Part shown: positions 1 through 9,609 of the stretch, in pieces
How positions within the stretch are numbered: position 1 is the stretch's first letter
Layout: the number at the start of each line of letters is the position of its first letter
Assembly: GCA_021462855.1 (NCBI GenBank)
Contig: JAJTXQ010000046.1
Span: forward strand, 1 to 64,000
DNA: 64,000 nt
Origin: Dehalococcoidia bacterium
GTDB taxonomy: Bacteria > Chloroflexota > Dehalococcoidia > DSTF01 > JACRBR01
Direction of reading: 5' to 3'
The notes under the pieces: generated by a model
Database searches by the model: none
What the model saw: only the letters and a program-made list of their open reading frames with translations
Told to the model about the DNA's origin: nothing
Translations under genes and position numbers: made by a program

Positions 1-99
1 AAGGCGAAGCCCGCCGCGAAGAAGGCCGCGCCGAAGGCGAAGCCCGCCGCGAAGAAGGCCGCGCCGAAGGCGAAGGCGGCGCCGAAAAAGGCCGCGCCG
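1..99 (+). repeat. 33-bp tandem coding repeat
   Basis: Bases 1-33 and 34-66 are identical 33-bp units, each coding KAKPAAKKAAP. Bases 67-99 are a diverged third copy. The repeat encodes the basic tail and probably expands and contracts by slippage. Confidence 0.85.
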
Positions 100-141
100 A
101 AGACGAAACCGGCCGCCAGGAGGGCCGGGAAGAAGAAGTAG
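1..141 (+). CDS. C-terminal tail of a Lys/Ala/Pro-rich protein (5' end outside window)
   Basis: The frame is open from base 1 to a TAG at 139-141 and encodes 46 residues built from KAKPAAKKAAP-like units, ending RAGKKK. This is the low-complexity basic tail seen on histone-H1-like or HU-type nucleoid proteins and on some bacterial enzymes. The globular part lies outside the window, so no function can be given. The next gene's ATG follows the stop with no gap (TAG then ATG at 142), which suggests translational coupling to the DUF35-thiolase genes, though the tail itself says nothing about that pathway. Confidence 0.75.
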   Translation, partial: KAKPAAKKAAPKAKPAAKKAAPKAKAAPKKAAPKTKPAARRAGKKK

Positions 142-579
142 ATGGTGGCGGCCGGCGGCACGCAACGCGTCCCCCTGCGCGAGGGCACATTCACGATCCC
201 CGAGGACGGCGGACCGCCGCGCCTCTGCGGCACGCGCTGCCCGTCGTGCGGCGCGACCTACGCCGGCCAGCGCGTCATCTGCCTGGGCTGCGCGCGCCGC
301 GGGCTCGAGCCGCACGCGCTGTCGCCGTCCGGCACGGTGTGGACGTTCACCATCGTCCGGCAGCAGCCGCCGGGTTCCATCATGAAGGCGCCTTACCCGA
401 TCGGGCAGGTCGCGCTCGATGACGGCCCGATCGTCGCCGCTGCGTTCATCGACATCGCGCCGGAAGACGTGCGCATCGGCATGCCGGTGGAGATGACGCT
501 CGTGCCGATCCGCAAGGACGACAACGGCAACGAGGTCGTGGCGCACGCCTTCCGCCGGCGAAAGGAGGCCGCGCGATGA
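142..579 (+). CDS. DUF35 / OB-fold zinc-ribbon protein, partner of thiolase
   Basis: This 145-aa protein has the DUF35 (ChsH2-like) layout: an N-terminal rubredoxin-like zinc ribbon with Cys33, Cys36, Cys47 and Cys50, followed by an OB-fold from about residue 60 to 135. Such proteins bind acyl-CoA and form obligate complexes with SCP2-type thiolases or aldolases, which is exactly what the next gene encodes. The genes overlap as ATGA (576-579), so equimolar synthesis by translational coupling is likely. The start at 142 directly abuts the previous stop; no separate strong ribosome binding site is visible. Substrate is unknown; side-chain or fatty acyl-CoA degradation is an inference from the operon. 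Confidence 0.85.
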   Translation: MVAAGGTQRVPLREGTFTIPEDGGPPRLCGTRCPSCGATYAGQRVICLGCARRGLEPHALSPSGTVWTFTIVRQQPPGSIMKAPYPIGQVALDDGPIVAAAFIDIAPEDVRIGMPVEMTLVPIRKDDNGNEVVAHAFRRRKEAAR

Positions 580-1703
580 GCGATGGCGTCGTGGTGCTTG
601 GTGTCGGCCTGCACCCGTTCGGGCGGTTCCCCGAACTGACGATCGATGACCTGGCGCGTGAAGCGGCGCTCGCCGCCCTCGACGACGCCGGCATCACCTT
701 CCGCGAGATCGAAGCGGGCCTCGTCGGGCGCGTCGGCGGCACGGGGCCGCCGGTGGGCGTGGGCACGCACCTGTTCGCGCAGCTCGGCCAGCACGGCATC
801 CCGGTGACAAACGTCGAGCTCGCGTGCGGCAGCTCGTCGCGCGCGCTCATGCACGCCGCGGACATGATCCGCGCCGGGACCGCCGACACGGCGATGGTGA
901 TCGGCGTCGAGAAGATGGAACGGGGCATGCTGCGCGTCGGCGGCGCCAGCGAGAACTACGCGTCGCTCATGGGCCTGAACGTCATGCCGGCCGCGTACGC
1001 GATGCGCGCGCAACGCCACATGGCGGACTACGGCACGAAGCCCGAGCACTTTGCGCAGGTCAGCGTCAAGTCGCACCGCAACGCCATGAGCAATCCCTTC
1101 GCGCAGTACCGCATCGCCATCACACTCGAGGAGGTGCTGAACTCGCGCATGGTCTGCGACCCGATCACGCTCTACCAGTGCTGCCCCACGAGCGACGGCG
1201 CGTCGGCGGTGATCCTGGCGTCCGAGGCGTTCGCGCGGACGCACACGGCGTCGCCCGTCTTCATGCGCGCGTGGGCCGGCGGCTCGCCGGTCTACGACAA
1301 CGGCCGCGAGGGCGAGGGCGAGGGACCGACGTCACTCGTCGCGAAGCGTGCGTACGAACGCGCCGGCATCGGCCCCGGCGACATCGACGTCACGCAGTTG
1401 CACGACGCGTTCACGCCGGGCGAGATCCTGACGATCGAGGACCTGGGCTATGTGCCGCGCGGGCAGGGCGGGCCATTCGTCTTCGAAGGCGGCACCGAGA
1501 TCACCGGCGAGCGCCCGGTGAACACCGACGGCGGCCTGCTCAGCCGCGGCCACCCGATGGGCGCGACCGGCGGCGCGATGGTCACGGAGATCGTGCGCCA
1601 GCTGCGCCGGCAGGCGGGCGAGCGCCAGGTGCGGAACTGCCGCACCGGACTCGCGCAGAACGCCGGCATCGGCGGCGTCAACGTGCTCGTATTCTCGACC
1701 TAG
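576..1703 (+). CDS. SCP2-type thiolase / lipid-transfer-like thiolase
   Basis: A 375-aa thiolase-superfamily protein. The nucleophile is Cys84 in ELACGSSS. The SCP-x style HDAF motif replaces the NEAF of classical thiolases, and the GHPMGATGG histidine motif lies near residue 325. The second catalytic cysteine of classical thiolases is absent: the C-terminal motif reads QNAGIGG. Enzymes with this pattern, partnered with a DUF35 protein, either thiolyse 3-ketoacyl-CoA or, in the Ltp2 branch, carry out a retro-aldol cleavage. The presence of Cys84 favours thiolase chemistry, but the substrate cannot be read. It is followed 10 bp later by an acyl-CoA dehydrogenase, so the three genes look like a beta-oxidation-type module. 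Confidence 0.88.
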   Translation: MSDGVVVLGVGLHPFGRFPELTIDDLAREAALAALDDAGITFREIEAGLVGRVGGTGPPVGVGTHLFAQLGQHGIPVTNVELACGSSSRALMHAADMIRAGTADTAMVIGVEKMERGMLRVGGASENYASLMGLNVMPAAYAMRAQRHMADYGTKPEHFAQVSVKSHRNAMSNPFAQYRIAITLEEVLNSRMVCDPITLYQCCPTSDGASAVILASEAFARTHTASPVFMRAWAGGSPVYDNGREGEGEGPTSLVAKRAYERAGIGPGDIDVTQLHDAFTPGEILTIEDLGYVPRGQGGPFVFEGGTEITGERPVNTDGGLLSRGHPMGATGGAMVTEIVRQLRRQAGERQVRNCRTGLAQNAGIGGVNVLVFST

Positions 1704-1713
1704 GAGGGACCCC

Positions 1714-2937
1714 ATGCCGGCGATCGACCTGAACTTCGAACTCACGCCCGACCAGGTGCGGTTGCGCGAGCAGACGCAGCGCTTCGCGCTCGAAGTCATG
1801 CGCCCCGCCGCCGCCGAGCTCGACGGCATGCCGCCCGACGAGGTGATCGCGCCCGAATCGCCGCTGCGCCGCGTGTTCGCCCAGGCCTACAAGCTGGGCT
1901 ACCACCTGCGCGCATTCCCGCCCGAGCTCGGCGGCCCCGGCTTCGCGCCCATGGACGGCTGGGTCGTCGGCGAGACGATGGGCTGGGGCAACTCCGGCCT
2001 GTCCATCAGCCTCGGCGTCACATCGATGCCGTTCCGGTTCGCCGCGATGACCGGCAACCCCGACCTCATGCGGGATCTCGTGCGCCCGTATCTCGAGGAC
2101 ACCGAGGGCAAGTACATCGGCTGCTGGTGCGCGACGGAGCCGCAGCACGGCTCCGACGCCATCCTGTACACCGGCGAAGCCGCGCGCCCCGACATCCACT
2201 TCGAGTGCATGGCGCGTCGCGTCGGCGACGAGTGGGAGATCAACGGGCAGAAGTCAGCGTGGGTGTCGAACGGCACCATCGCTACCCACACGCTCGCGTT
2301 CCTCTGCGTCGAGCCCGAGAAGGGGATGTCCGGCACGGGCGTGGCCGTGATCCCGCTCGACCTGCCGGGCGTGAGCCGCGGCAAGCCGCTCAACAAGCTC
2401 GGCCAGCGCGCGCTCAACCAGGGCGAGATCTTCTTCGACAACGTGCGCATCCCGCGGCACTATATGCTCGTCGAGCCGGGCGCATTCGCGCTTGCGGGCG
2501 ACAACACGCTCGCGCAGGCGAACGCCGGCATGAGCACCACGTTCTCCGGCGTCGCGCGCGCGGCGTTCGAGGAGGCGCTCACGTACGCGCAGCAGCGCGT
2601 GCAGGGCGGCGTGCCGATCGCCAGCCACCAGCTCGTGCAGCGCAAGCTGTTCGACATGTTCTCGCGCGTCGAGTCGGCGCGCGCGCTGTCGCGCACGGCG
2701 AACCGCCGGCTCGCCACCGGCCAGCCAACCGCGCACTACTCCATCGCCGCCAAGACATACTGCACGCAGACCGCGCTCGATGTCGCGAACGACGCGATCC
2801 AGATCTTCGGCGGCATGGGGCTCGTCAAGGGCGTGCTGGTGGAGATGCTGTATCGCGACGCGCGGGCATCGCTCATCGAGGACGGCGCGAACGACGTACT
2901 GGCGCTCGCGGGATTCCGGTCACTGCTCGGAGAGTGA
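1714..2937 (+). CDS. Acyl-CoA dehydrogenase family protein with Asp at the usual catalytic Glu position
   Basis: A 407-aa flavoprotein of the acyl-CoA dehydrogenase family, with an all-alpha N-terminal domain, a central beta domain (CATEPQHGSD flavin/substrate motif near residue 137) and a C-terminal four-helix domain (FGGMGLVKG). The C-terminal motif that normally reads IYEGTN reads IEDGAND here, so aligning on the Gly-Ala-Asn puts Asp390 (2881-2883) where the family's catalytic Glu sits, with Glu389 just before it. It would oxidise an acyl-CoA to an enoyl-CoA using FAD. The start has an AGGAGGGACCCC ribosome binding site. The 3' end overlaps the convergent MFS gene by 18 bp. Confidence 0.9.
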   Translation: MPAIDLNFELTPDQVRLREQTQRFALEVMRPAAAELDGMPPDEVIAPESPLRRVFAQAYKLGYHLRAFPPELGGPGFAPMDGWVVGETMGWGNSGLSISLGVTSMPFRFAAMTGNPDLMRDLVRPYLEDTEGKYIGCWCATEPQHGSDAILYTGEAARPDIHFECMARRVGDEWEINGQKSAWVSNGTIATHTLAFLCVEPEKGMSGTGVAVIPLDLPGVSRGKPLNKLGQRALNQGEIFFDNVRIPRHYMLVEPGAFALAGDNTLAQANAGMSTTFSGVARAAFEEALTYAQQRVQGGVPIASHQLVQRKLFDMFSRVESARALSRTANRRLATGQPTAHYSIAAKTYCTQTALDVANDAIQIFGGMGLVKGVLVEMLYRDARASLIEDGANDVLALAGFRSLLGE

Positions 2938-4266
2938 GGTCCGCGCCCCGCCGGATGCCGTGACGGGTTGCACGTAGGGTTCGCTCGGCGCGGCCTCGCG
3001 GCCCGCGCGCCGCAGCGATGGCTGCGTCAGCGCGATCGCCGCCACGCCGGCCAGGCAGACCCATCCCATCAGCGGCATCACCAGCTCGAATGTCGCCCAC
3101 TGCGCCAGCGCGCCGACGGGCAGCGTCAGCACCTGCGAGATGCCCGCGCTCATCATGAACAGGCTCATCACCCGCCCCTGCATCTCGTTGTGCACCATGC
3201 GCTGCACGAGCGAGGTCGCCGCAACACCGCTGACGGCAAGCAGCCCGCCGAGCCCCAGGTTAATCACCGCGCTCAGCGGGATGATCCGCGAGTAGCCGAA
3301 GAGCACGACGCAGAGCGCGAACCCCGCCGCCGCGCCGATGAGCAGGTACCCCTTCCCGCGGAAATGACCGACGCTCGTCATCGCCAGCGACGCAACCATT
3401 GAACCGACGCCCCACGTCATCGCCAGCAGCCCGACGCCGGTCGGCGAGAGGCCGAGCACGCGGCTCGTCCACACCGGCCCGAGGTTGGCGACGACCGGCA
3501 GCCCGAAGCCGTGCACCGCGAACATCACGGTGATGATCGAAAGGATCGCCGGCCGCTCGCGCGCGTACGCCAGCCCGGACGCGATGTCGCCGAAGATCGA
3601 GCGTCGCCCGGCGGGCGCAGCGCGCTGCGGGCGATAACGCATCAGCGCGACGCTGGCGATGATCGCCGCATACGCGCCGAGCGTGAACACGTACGTCGAG
3701 CCGAAGCCGATGGCATCGATCAGCACGCCGGTCAGCGGCAGCCCGAGCGGAAAGCCGACCTGGAACGCCACGGCGTCAAGCGCGATCGCGTTCGGCAGGT
3801 CCTCGCGGCCGACGAGCTCCGGCACCATCGACAGGCGCGTCGGGCTGTCGATCGCGCCAAGCCCCGAGGCGACGAACACGAGCGCGATGAACAGGCCGAT
3901 CGTCAGCGTCTGACCGCCGGGCGTCGTGAACATGACGGCGGCGATGCACGCGCCGGTCAGCAGCCCCGCGCTCTGCGACACGATGAGCAGGCGCCGCCGG
4001 TCGAAGCGGTCGGCGAGGGCGCCGCCAAACAGGCCGAACGCCAGCATCGCCGCGCCGCGTGCGGCGCCGAGCAGCCCCGACAGCACGAGCCGCGAGTCCT
4101 CGTCCGTGTACTCGACGATGAACAGCACCTGCGTGACGAACTGCATCGGCACGAGCGCGCTTCCGAAGAGAATGCCCGCCCACAGCAGGCTGTAGTCCCG
4201 GTGGCGCAGCGCGCGGATGGGCGACCGGTGCGGCGCGGCAAGGCCGGGCGTGGGTTGCTCGGGCAT
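2920..4266 (-). CDS. MFS transporter, MFS_3/DHA3-like
   Basis: A 448-aa membrane protein with about 12 hydrophobic segments. It carries the MFS loop 2-3 signature as GGALADRFDRRRLL near residue 80. The short cytoplasmic N-terminus (PIRALRHRDYSLLWAG) is typical of the EntS / MFS_3 drug or metabolite efflux group. Substrate is unknown. It stands alone on the minus strand, tail-to-tail with the acyl-CoA dehydrogenase gene and overlapping its stop, so no separate terminator exists between them. A second protein of the same family lies at 17506-19008. Confidence 0.85.
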   Translation of the reverse strand: MPEQPTPGLAAPHRSPIRALRHRDYSLLWAGILFGSALVPMQFVTQVLFIVEYTDEDSRLVLSGLLGAARGAAMLAFGLFGGALADRFDRRRLLIVSQSAGLLTGACIAAVMFTTPGGQTLTIGLFIALVFVASGLGAIDSPTRLSMVPELVGREDLPNAIALDAVAFQVGFPLGLPLTGVLIDAIGFGSTYVFTLGAYAAIIASVALMRYRPQRAAPAGRRSIFGDIASGLAYARERPAILSIITVMFAVHGFGLPVVANLGPVWTSRVLGLSPTGVGLLAMTWGVGSMVASLAMTSVGHFRGKGYLLIGAAAGFALCVVLFGYSRIIPLSAVINLGLGGLLAVSGVAATSLVQRMVHNEMQGRVMSLFMMSAGISQVLTLPVGALAQWATFELVMPLMGWVCLAGVAAIALTQPSLRRAGREAAPSEPYVQPVTASGGARTSLSEQ

Positions 4267-4341
4267 TGGATCATTGTTCGCGGCGCGCCCGTGTCCCGCG
4301 ACGGCCGAACGTCCCCGCTTGGCCCGCGAATCGGCCCGAAG

Positions 4342-5475
4342 CTAGCGAGCCGCGACGTTGATGACGCCGCCCATGCCCGCGAACACGTGCAGCGTGCAGG
4401 TATACGCGTAGCGCCCGGGCGTGGTGAACGTCAGCCGCCAGACAATCCGCGGCATCGTGATGCCCATCGAGCCGGACGACAGGAACGTCGCAGGGTCGAA
4501 CCCGCCGGGCGGCGGGGCGGCCGGCCGCGCCGACGCCTTGTCCATCGCGACGTTGATGCCGCCGCCCCCCGGGTCAGCGTAGACCGTGTACCCCGGAGGC
4601 GGCTCGGGCCGCGACCCCTTGAAGACCACGTTGTGGAAGTTCCGGTCGTCGTTCTCGAAGATCACCGTGTCGCCGGCCGTGATATTCAACTCCGGGGGCA
4701 CGAACGCCGCCACCTGCCCGAAGTTCGTCGTCAGCCCCACGGCCACCCGGTGCACGCGCGCGCCGCCGACGGCCGGGTGGGTGCGCTGGACCGCCTTCGC
4801 GCTCGCGAGCTCCGCCTCGGCCACGGCCTTGTACCGCGCGAAGTCAGCGGCCCCGCGCGATGCGACGTCCTCCGGCGAGTCGACGGCCGCGTCCGGCGCC
4901 TCGACCGCGACGCTGCCACGCATCATGAACGGGTGGACGACGCACAGGTACTCGTATAGCCCACGCTTCGTGAACGTCAGCGTGTACGTCTGCTCGACCG
5001 GGATGCCGAAGAACCCGGAGTTCACGTACGCGCCGTCGCCCGCCACGATGTTGCCACCGCGACGATAGGCGAACTCGGGGTTGAAGACGGCCTGCTCCGG
5101 GTCCTGCGGGTCGGGCTGCAGGTACTCGGCCATGATCGCCTGCAGTTGCGGCTCCGTACCGAACGTGACCGTGTGCCCTTCGATCCCCGATGCGGTCCAC
5201 TCGATACTGTCACCCTCGCGGATGCGCACGTCCTGCGGCATGAACATCTCGACATCGATCGCGCCTTCAGCCTTGCCGCCGATGACGCGGAACGTCGCGG
5301 GCCCGGGCGCCGCCGTCGCCACCGCGGCCGGCGCGGCTGTCGCCGTCGTCGCGGCGTAGGGAGCGGCGCCGGTGGCCGTGGCTTGCGGCGCCGGCGCGTC
5401 GTCGTCGTCACACGCGTACGCGGCTACGGACAGCGCGACGACGGCGGCGAGCAGCAGGCGGGCGGTGATGCGCAT
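4342..5475 (-). CDS. Lipoprotein with two cupredoxin domains
   Basis: I place the start at 5475, where AAGGGGG precedes ATG and a signal peptide [20 protein letters not shown] follows, with Cys22 as probable lipidation site although the lipobox (AYAC) is weak. The longer upstream frame would run into the divergent mutase gene. The 377-aa product has an Asp/Ala/Thr-rich linker and then two plastocyanin-like domains. Each ends with a type I copper signature: CVVHPFMM in the first and CTLHVFAGM in the second, with upstream histidines GHTV and FHNV. It should be a membrane-anchored extracytoplasmic copper electron carrier, perhaps serving the bc complex at 36-40 kb (inference). Confidence 0.85.
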   Translation of the reverse strand: MRITARLLLAAVVALSVAAYACDDDDAPAPQATATGAAPYAATTATAAPAAVATAAPGPATFRVIGGKAEGAIDVEMFMPQDVRIREGDSIEWTASGIEGHTVTFGTEPQLQAIMAEYLQPDPQDPEQAVFNPEFAYRRGGNIVAGDGAYVNSGFFGIPVEQTYTLTFTKRGLYEYLCVVHPFMMRGSVAVEAPDAAVDSPEDVASRGAADFARYKAVAEAELASAKAVQRTHPAVGGARVHRVAVGLTTNFGQVAAFVPPELNITAGDTVIFENDDRNFHNVVFKGSRPEPPPGYTVYADPGGGGINVAMDKASARPAAPPPGGFDPATFLSSGSMGITMPRIVWRLTFTTPGRYAYTCTLHVFAGMGGVINVAAR

Positions 5476-5578
5476 CGGTGTCCCCCTTCGAATGCCCGCC
5501 ATCATACGCGCCAACTGCGCAGTGAACGAGGGCCACACAGCCTGCGCATCGGGTACGCTGACGGCGAGCGGAGGAGAC

Positions 5579-7189
5579 ATGGCGGACGACGGGCGGACAC
5601 AGCAGCCGGAAGGCGAGCGGGCGGACGCGTTCACCACCGTCTCCGGCCGCCCGATCCGGCGCCTGTACGGCCCGGGCGATGCGCCGGGCGCCCTGCCGGA
5701 GCCGGGCGACTATCCGTTCACCCGCGGCGTGCACGCCACCGGCTACCGCGGCAAGCTCTGGACGATGCGCATGTTCGCCGGGTTCGGCAGCGCCGAGGAG
5801 ACGAACGCGCGCTTCCGCTACCTCCTCGAACAGGGACAGACCGGCCTCTCGATCGCCTTCGACCTGCCGACGCTCATGGGCTACGACACCGACGCGCCCG
5901 AGGCCGCCGGCGAGTTCGGCCGCTGCGGCGTCGCCGTCTCCTCGCTCCCCGACATGGAGCGCCTGCTCGACGGCCTTCCGCTCGGGGACATCACCACGTC
6001 GATGACGATCAATTCGCCGGCGGCCGTGATCTGGGCGATGTACATCGCCGCCGCCGAGAAGCGCGGCGTGCCGCGAGCACGCCTTGGCGGCACGCTGCAA
6101 AACGACATCCTCAAGGAGTACATCGCGCAGAAGGAGTACATCTTTCCGCCCGCGCCATCGATGCGACTCGTCGTCGATACGATCGAGTTCGGCGCGCGGG
6201 AGATGCCGCTCTGGAACACGATCAGCATCTCTGGCTACCACATCCGCGAGGCCGGAGCGACGGCGGCGCAGGAGCTCGCGTTCACGCTCGCCGACGGCAT
6301 CGCCTACGTGCGCGCGGCGCTCGACCGCGGGCTGGCGATCGACGAGTTCGCGCCGAGGCTGTCGTTCTTCTTCAACTGCCACAACGACCTGTTCGAGGAG
6401 ATCGCGAAGTTCCGCGCGGCGCGCCGCATCTGGGCGCGCGAGATGCGCGAAACGTTCGGCGCGCAGGACCCGCGCTCGTGGCGCATGCGCTTCCACACGC
6501 AGACAGCCGGCGTCTCGCTCACCGCGCAGCAACCCGAGGTCAACCTCGTCCGCACGACGGTTCAGGCGCTCGCCGCCGTCCTCGGCGGCACGCAGTCGCT
6601 GCACACGAACTCGATGGACGAGGCGCTCGCGCTCCCGAGCGAGCTCGCCGCGACGCTGGCGCTCCGCACGCAGCAGGTGCTCGCGCACGAGACGGGCGTC
6701 GCGAACACCGTCGACCCGCTCGGCGGCAGCTACTTCGTGGAATCGCTCACCGACGAGATCGAGGCGGACGCGCGCGCCTACATCGACCGTATCGAGGACC
6801 TGGGCGGAGCGGTCGACGCGATCGAGTCCGGCTACATGCAGCGCGAGATCGCGGAGTCCGCGTACCGCCACCAGTCCGAGGTGGACCGCGGCGAGCGGGT
6901 GATCGTCGGCGTGAACGAGTACGTGTCGGGCGGCCCGGTCGAGATCCCGATCCTCGAACACGACCCGCAGGGCGAGGCGAGGCAGCGGGAACGGCTGCGC
7001 CAGGTGCGCGCCGGGCGCGACGGCCGCGCGCTGACCGCCGCCATGCGCGATGTCGAGACGGCGTGCCGTTCCGGCACGAACGTGATGCCGGCCCTCATCG
7101 ACGCCGTCCGCGCGCACGCGACGCTCGGCGAACTGTGCGACGTGATGCGTGGCGTCTTCGGGCTCTACACCGAGACCGCATTCGTCTGA
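5579..7189 (+). CDS. Acyl-CoA mutase large subunit, isobutyryl-CoA-mutase-like
   Basis: A 536-aa TIM-barrel subunit of the B12-dependent acyl-CoA mutase family. The start at 5579 follows GGAGGAG. The family landmarks are clear: [20 protein letters not shown] and SISGYH (His221). By ungapped alignment with the Propionibacterium methylmalonyl-CoA mutase numbering I recall, Tyr89 is Phe66 and Arg207 is Gln184. That pair is the one described for isobutyryl-CoA mutase, not methylmalonyl-CoA mutase. The C-terminal cobalamin domain (DxHxxG) is absent, so a separate small subunit must exist elsewhere; none is in this window. With an ilv-leu operon and a liv importer nearby, valine/isobutyrate metabolism is plausible. 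Confidence 0.88.
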   Translation: MADDGRTQQPEGERADAFTTVSGRPIRRLYGPGDAPGALPEPGDYPFTRGVHATGYRGKLWTMRMFAGFGSAEETNARFRYLLEQGQTGLSIAFDLPTLMGYDTDAPEAAGEFGRCGVAVSSLPDMERLLDGLPLGDITTSMTINSPAAVIWAMYIAAAEKRGVPRARLGGTLQNDILKEYIAQKEYIFPPAPSMRLVVDTIEFGAREMPLWNTISISGYHIREAGATAAQELAFTLADGIAYVRAALDRGLAIDEFAPRLSFFFNCHNDLFEEIAKFRAARRIWAREMRETFGAQDPRSWRMRFHTQTAGVSLTAQQPEVNLVRTTVQALAAVLGGTQSLHTNSMDEALALPSELAATLALRTQQVLAHETGVANTVDPLGGSYFVESLTDEIEADARAYIDRIEDLGGAVDAIESGYMQREIAESAYRHQSEVDRGERVIVGVNEYVSGGPVEIPILEHDPQGEARQRERLRQVRAGRDGRALTAAMRDVETACRSGTNVMPALIDAVRAHATLGELCDVMRGVFGLYTETAFV

Positions 7190-7312
7190 CGCCGCATCCG
7201 CCGCCATCCGGCACCCGATACGAGCATGGCGATCGGCTCTGGTGCGACGCTCGCCCGCCGTTGATACTGCCGCGGGGCTGCTGAGCGCCCTGCGCCAGAA
7301 ACGGAGCGCCTG

Positions 7313-9481
7313 TTGACCTCACCCCCTCGCACGCCGTCGCTGCTCGAGCGATGGGCGCGCTTTTCCTGCCGCCACGCGTGGCCGATCGTCGGCGCGTGGC
7401 TGGGGATCCTCGCCGGCCTGACGTTCGCGAACATGCGCTTCGGCGGTGAGTTCATCACCGTCTTCCGCATCCCCGGGTCCGAGGCGCAGGAGGCGCGCGA
7501 CCTGCTCCGCGACCGCTTCCCGGGCCGCGCCGGCGATAGCGGGAGTGTCGTGTTCAAGTCCGAGCGCAACATCGCGTCCGACGCCCCGACGCGCGATGCG
7601 ATCGGCGCGGTGCTGGCGGCGGTCGACGAGATCCCGACGGTCGCGTCGATCGAGTCGCCGCTCGACAACGCCGGCTTGATCAGCGCCGACGGGACGATCG
7701 CGCGCGCCGCCGTGCACTTCAGCGAACGGTCGAACGACCTACCTGACGGCGACGTCAAGCGCTTCATCCGCATCGCCGACGACGCGAACACGCCGGGACT
7801 GCGCGTCGAGGCCGGCGGGCACGTGGTCGGCGAGCAGGAGCGGCCCGATCTCGGCTCGGAGTGGATCGGCCTCGTGGCGGCGATGTTCATCCTGCTCGTG
7901 GCATTCGGCTCCGTCGCCGCGATGGGCCTGCCGATCGGCGCGGCGATCTTCGGGCTTGGCGCGGGGTTCGCGCTCGTCGGCCTCGCTGCGAACGTCGCAG
8001 CGATCCCGTCATTCAGCCCGCAGTTCATGGCGATGATCGGGATCGGCGTCGGCATCGACTACAGCCTGCTCATCGTCACGCGCTTCCGCGAGGGGTTGCA
8101 CGCCGGTGAGTCCGTGGAGGACGCCGTCATCCTCGCGACGTCGACATCCGGCCGCGCGGTGGCCTTCGCCGGCGCCGTCGTGGCGGCCGCGTTCCTCGGC
8201 CTGACGGTGATGGGCGTGCCGTTCGTGGCCGCGCTCGGCGTCGCGGGCGCGACCGTCGTAATCGCGGCTGCGCTCGTCGCGCTGACGCTGATGCCGGCGG
8301 CCCTCGCGCTGATCGGCCACCGCGTCGACCGGTGGCACATCCCGCTCCTCCACTCCACCGAGGGCGTCGACGAGACGAGCTGGTGGTTCCGGCTCAGCGC
8401 GGCCATCCAGCGCCGGCCGATCCTGTACATGCTCGCCGCCGCGGCGGTGCTGGTGACGCTCGCGACGCCGGTGCTGACGATGCGCCTCGGCTTCACCGAC
8501 GACGGCAACAACCCGACGAGCTATCACACGCGCCGCGCCTACGACCTGCTCGTCGAAGGCTTTGGACCGGGGTTCAACGGGCCGCTGATCCTCGCCGCCA
8601 AGCTCCCCGAAGGCCGGCCCGCCGGCGCCGGCACGCTCGACGCGATCGCCGCGGCCGTCGCCGGCGACCGTGGCGTCGCCGAGGTCAACCCGCCGATCGT
8701 CAGCCCGACGACCGGGACGGCGGCCGTGATCCAGGTGTACCCGCGCACGTCGCCGCAGGACGGTGACACGCAGCGCCTCGTGCACCGCCTGCGCGAGGAC
8801 GTGCTGCCGAGCGTCACCGCCGGCTCGGGCATCGAGGTGTACGTCGGCGGCGCGACGGCGAGCACGATCGACGCGCGCGACCGCATCACCTCGCGCATGC
8901 CGTACCTGTTCGCCGGCGTCATCGGCACGAGCTTTGTGCTGCTGACGGTCGTGTTCCGCGCAGTCGTCGTCGCCGCGAAAGCGGCGATCGTGAACCTGCT
9001 GTCGATCGGCGCCAGCTACGGCGTGCTCGTCGCCATCTTCCAGTGGGGCTGGGGCGCCAGCCTCTTCGGCGTCGAGCCCGGACCGATCGAGACGTTCCTG
9101 CCGATGATGATGTTCGCCATCCTCTTCGGCCTGTCGATGGACTACGAGGTGTTCCTGATCAGCCGCGTGCGCGAGGAGTACGCCCGCACGCGCGACAACG
9201 CGAACTCGGTAAGCCACGGGCTCGCCGCCACCGCGCGCGTGATCACCGCCGCCGCCGCCATCATGGTCGCCGTCTTCCTGACGTTCGTATTCGGCGACGT
9301 GCGCGTGATCAAGGAATTCGGCATCGGCCTCGCCACGGCGATCTTCGTCGATGCCACGATCGTCCGCCTGGTGCTCGTGCCATCGACGATGGAGCTGCTC
9401 GGCGACCGCAACTGGTGGCTCCCGCGCTGGCTCGACCGCATCCTCCCCCACATCCACCTCGAAGCGGCGCCGGAGCCGTAG
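7313..9481 (+). CDS. MMPL-family RND transporter
   Basis: A 722-aa protein with the MMPL layout: one N-terminal transmembrane helix, a large outside domain, five helices, then the same again. The two proton-relay motifs are visible as GIDYSLLI (about residue 247) and SMDYEVFL (about residue 609), each preceding an FREG or VREE cytoplasmic turn. Family members export lipids, glycolipids or drugs. The start is TTG at 7313 with GGAG about 6 bases upstream; no better ATG lies near. It stands 123 bp downstream of the mutase gene, and no terminator is evident between them. Confidence 0.88.
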   Translation: MTSPPRTPSLLERWARFSCRHAWPIVGAWLGILAGLTFANMRFGGEFITVFRIPGSEAQEARDLLRDRFPGRAGDSGSVVFKSERNIASDAPTRDAIGAVLAAVDEIPTVASIESPLDNAGLISADGTIARAAVHFSERSNDLPDGDVKRFIRIADDANTPGLRVEAGGHVVGEQERPDLGSEWIGLVAAMFILLVAFGSVAAMGLPIGAAIFGLGAGFALVGLAANVAAIPSFSPQFMAMIGIGVGIDYSLLIVTRFREGLHAGESVEDAVILATSTSGRAVAFAGAVVAAAFLGLTVMGVPFVAALGVAGATVVIAAALVALTLMPAALALIGHRVDRWHIPLLHSTEGVDETSWWFRLSAAIQRRPILYMLAAAAVLVTLATPVLTMRLGFTDDGNNPTSYHTRRAYDLLVEGFGPGFNGPLILAAKLPEGRPAGAGTLDAIAAAVAGDRGVAEVNPPIVSPTTGTAAVIQVYPRTSPQDGDTQRLVHRLREDVLPSVTAGSGIEVYVGGATASTIDARDRITSRMPYLFAGVIGTSFVLLTVVFRAVVVAAKAAIVNLLSIGASYGVLVAIFQWGWGASLFGVEPGPIETFLPMMMFAILFGLSMDYEVFLISRVREEYARTRDNANSVSHGLAATARVITAAAAIMVAVFLTFVFGDVRVIKEFGIGLATAIFVDATIVRLVLVPSTMELLGDRNWWLPRWLDRILPHIHLEAAPEP

Positions 9482-9609
9482 GCAACCATGCCAACCGGCG
9501 GCGCGCGCCGTGACGATCGGCATACATCCGCGGCGCCGAGCGGACGTACACTCATCTTGGGCGCGCAGCCCGGCATCTCGCGATTCAGGCATCGGTACAG
9601 GAGGTCACC

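Noticed and set aside
5146-7284. 712-codon open frame overlapping the mutase gene in another frame
   Set aside because: Arg/Ala/Gly-rich shadow frame typical of high-GC DNA. The mutase frame has all family motifs and an SD.
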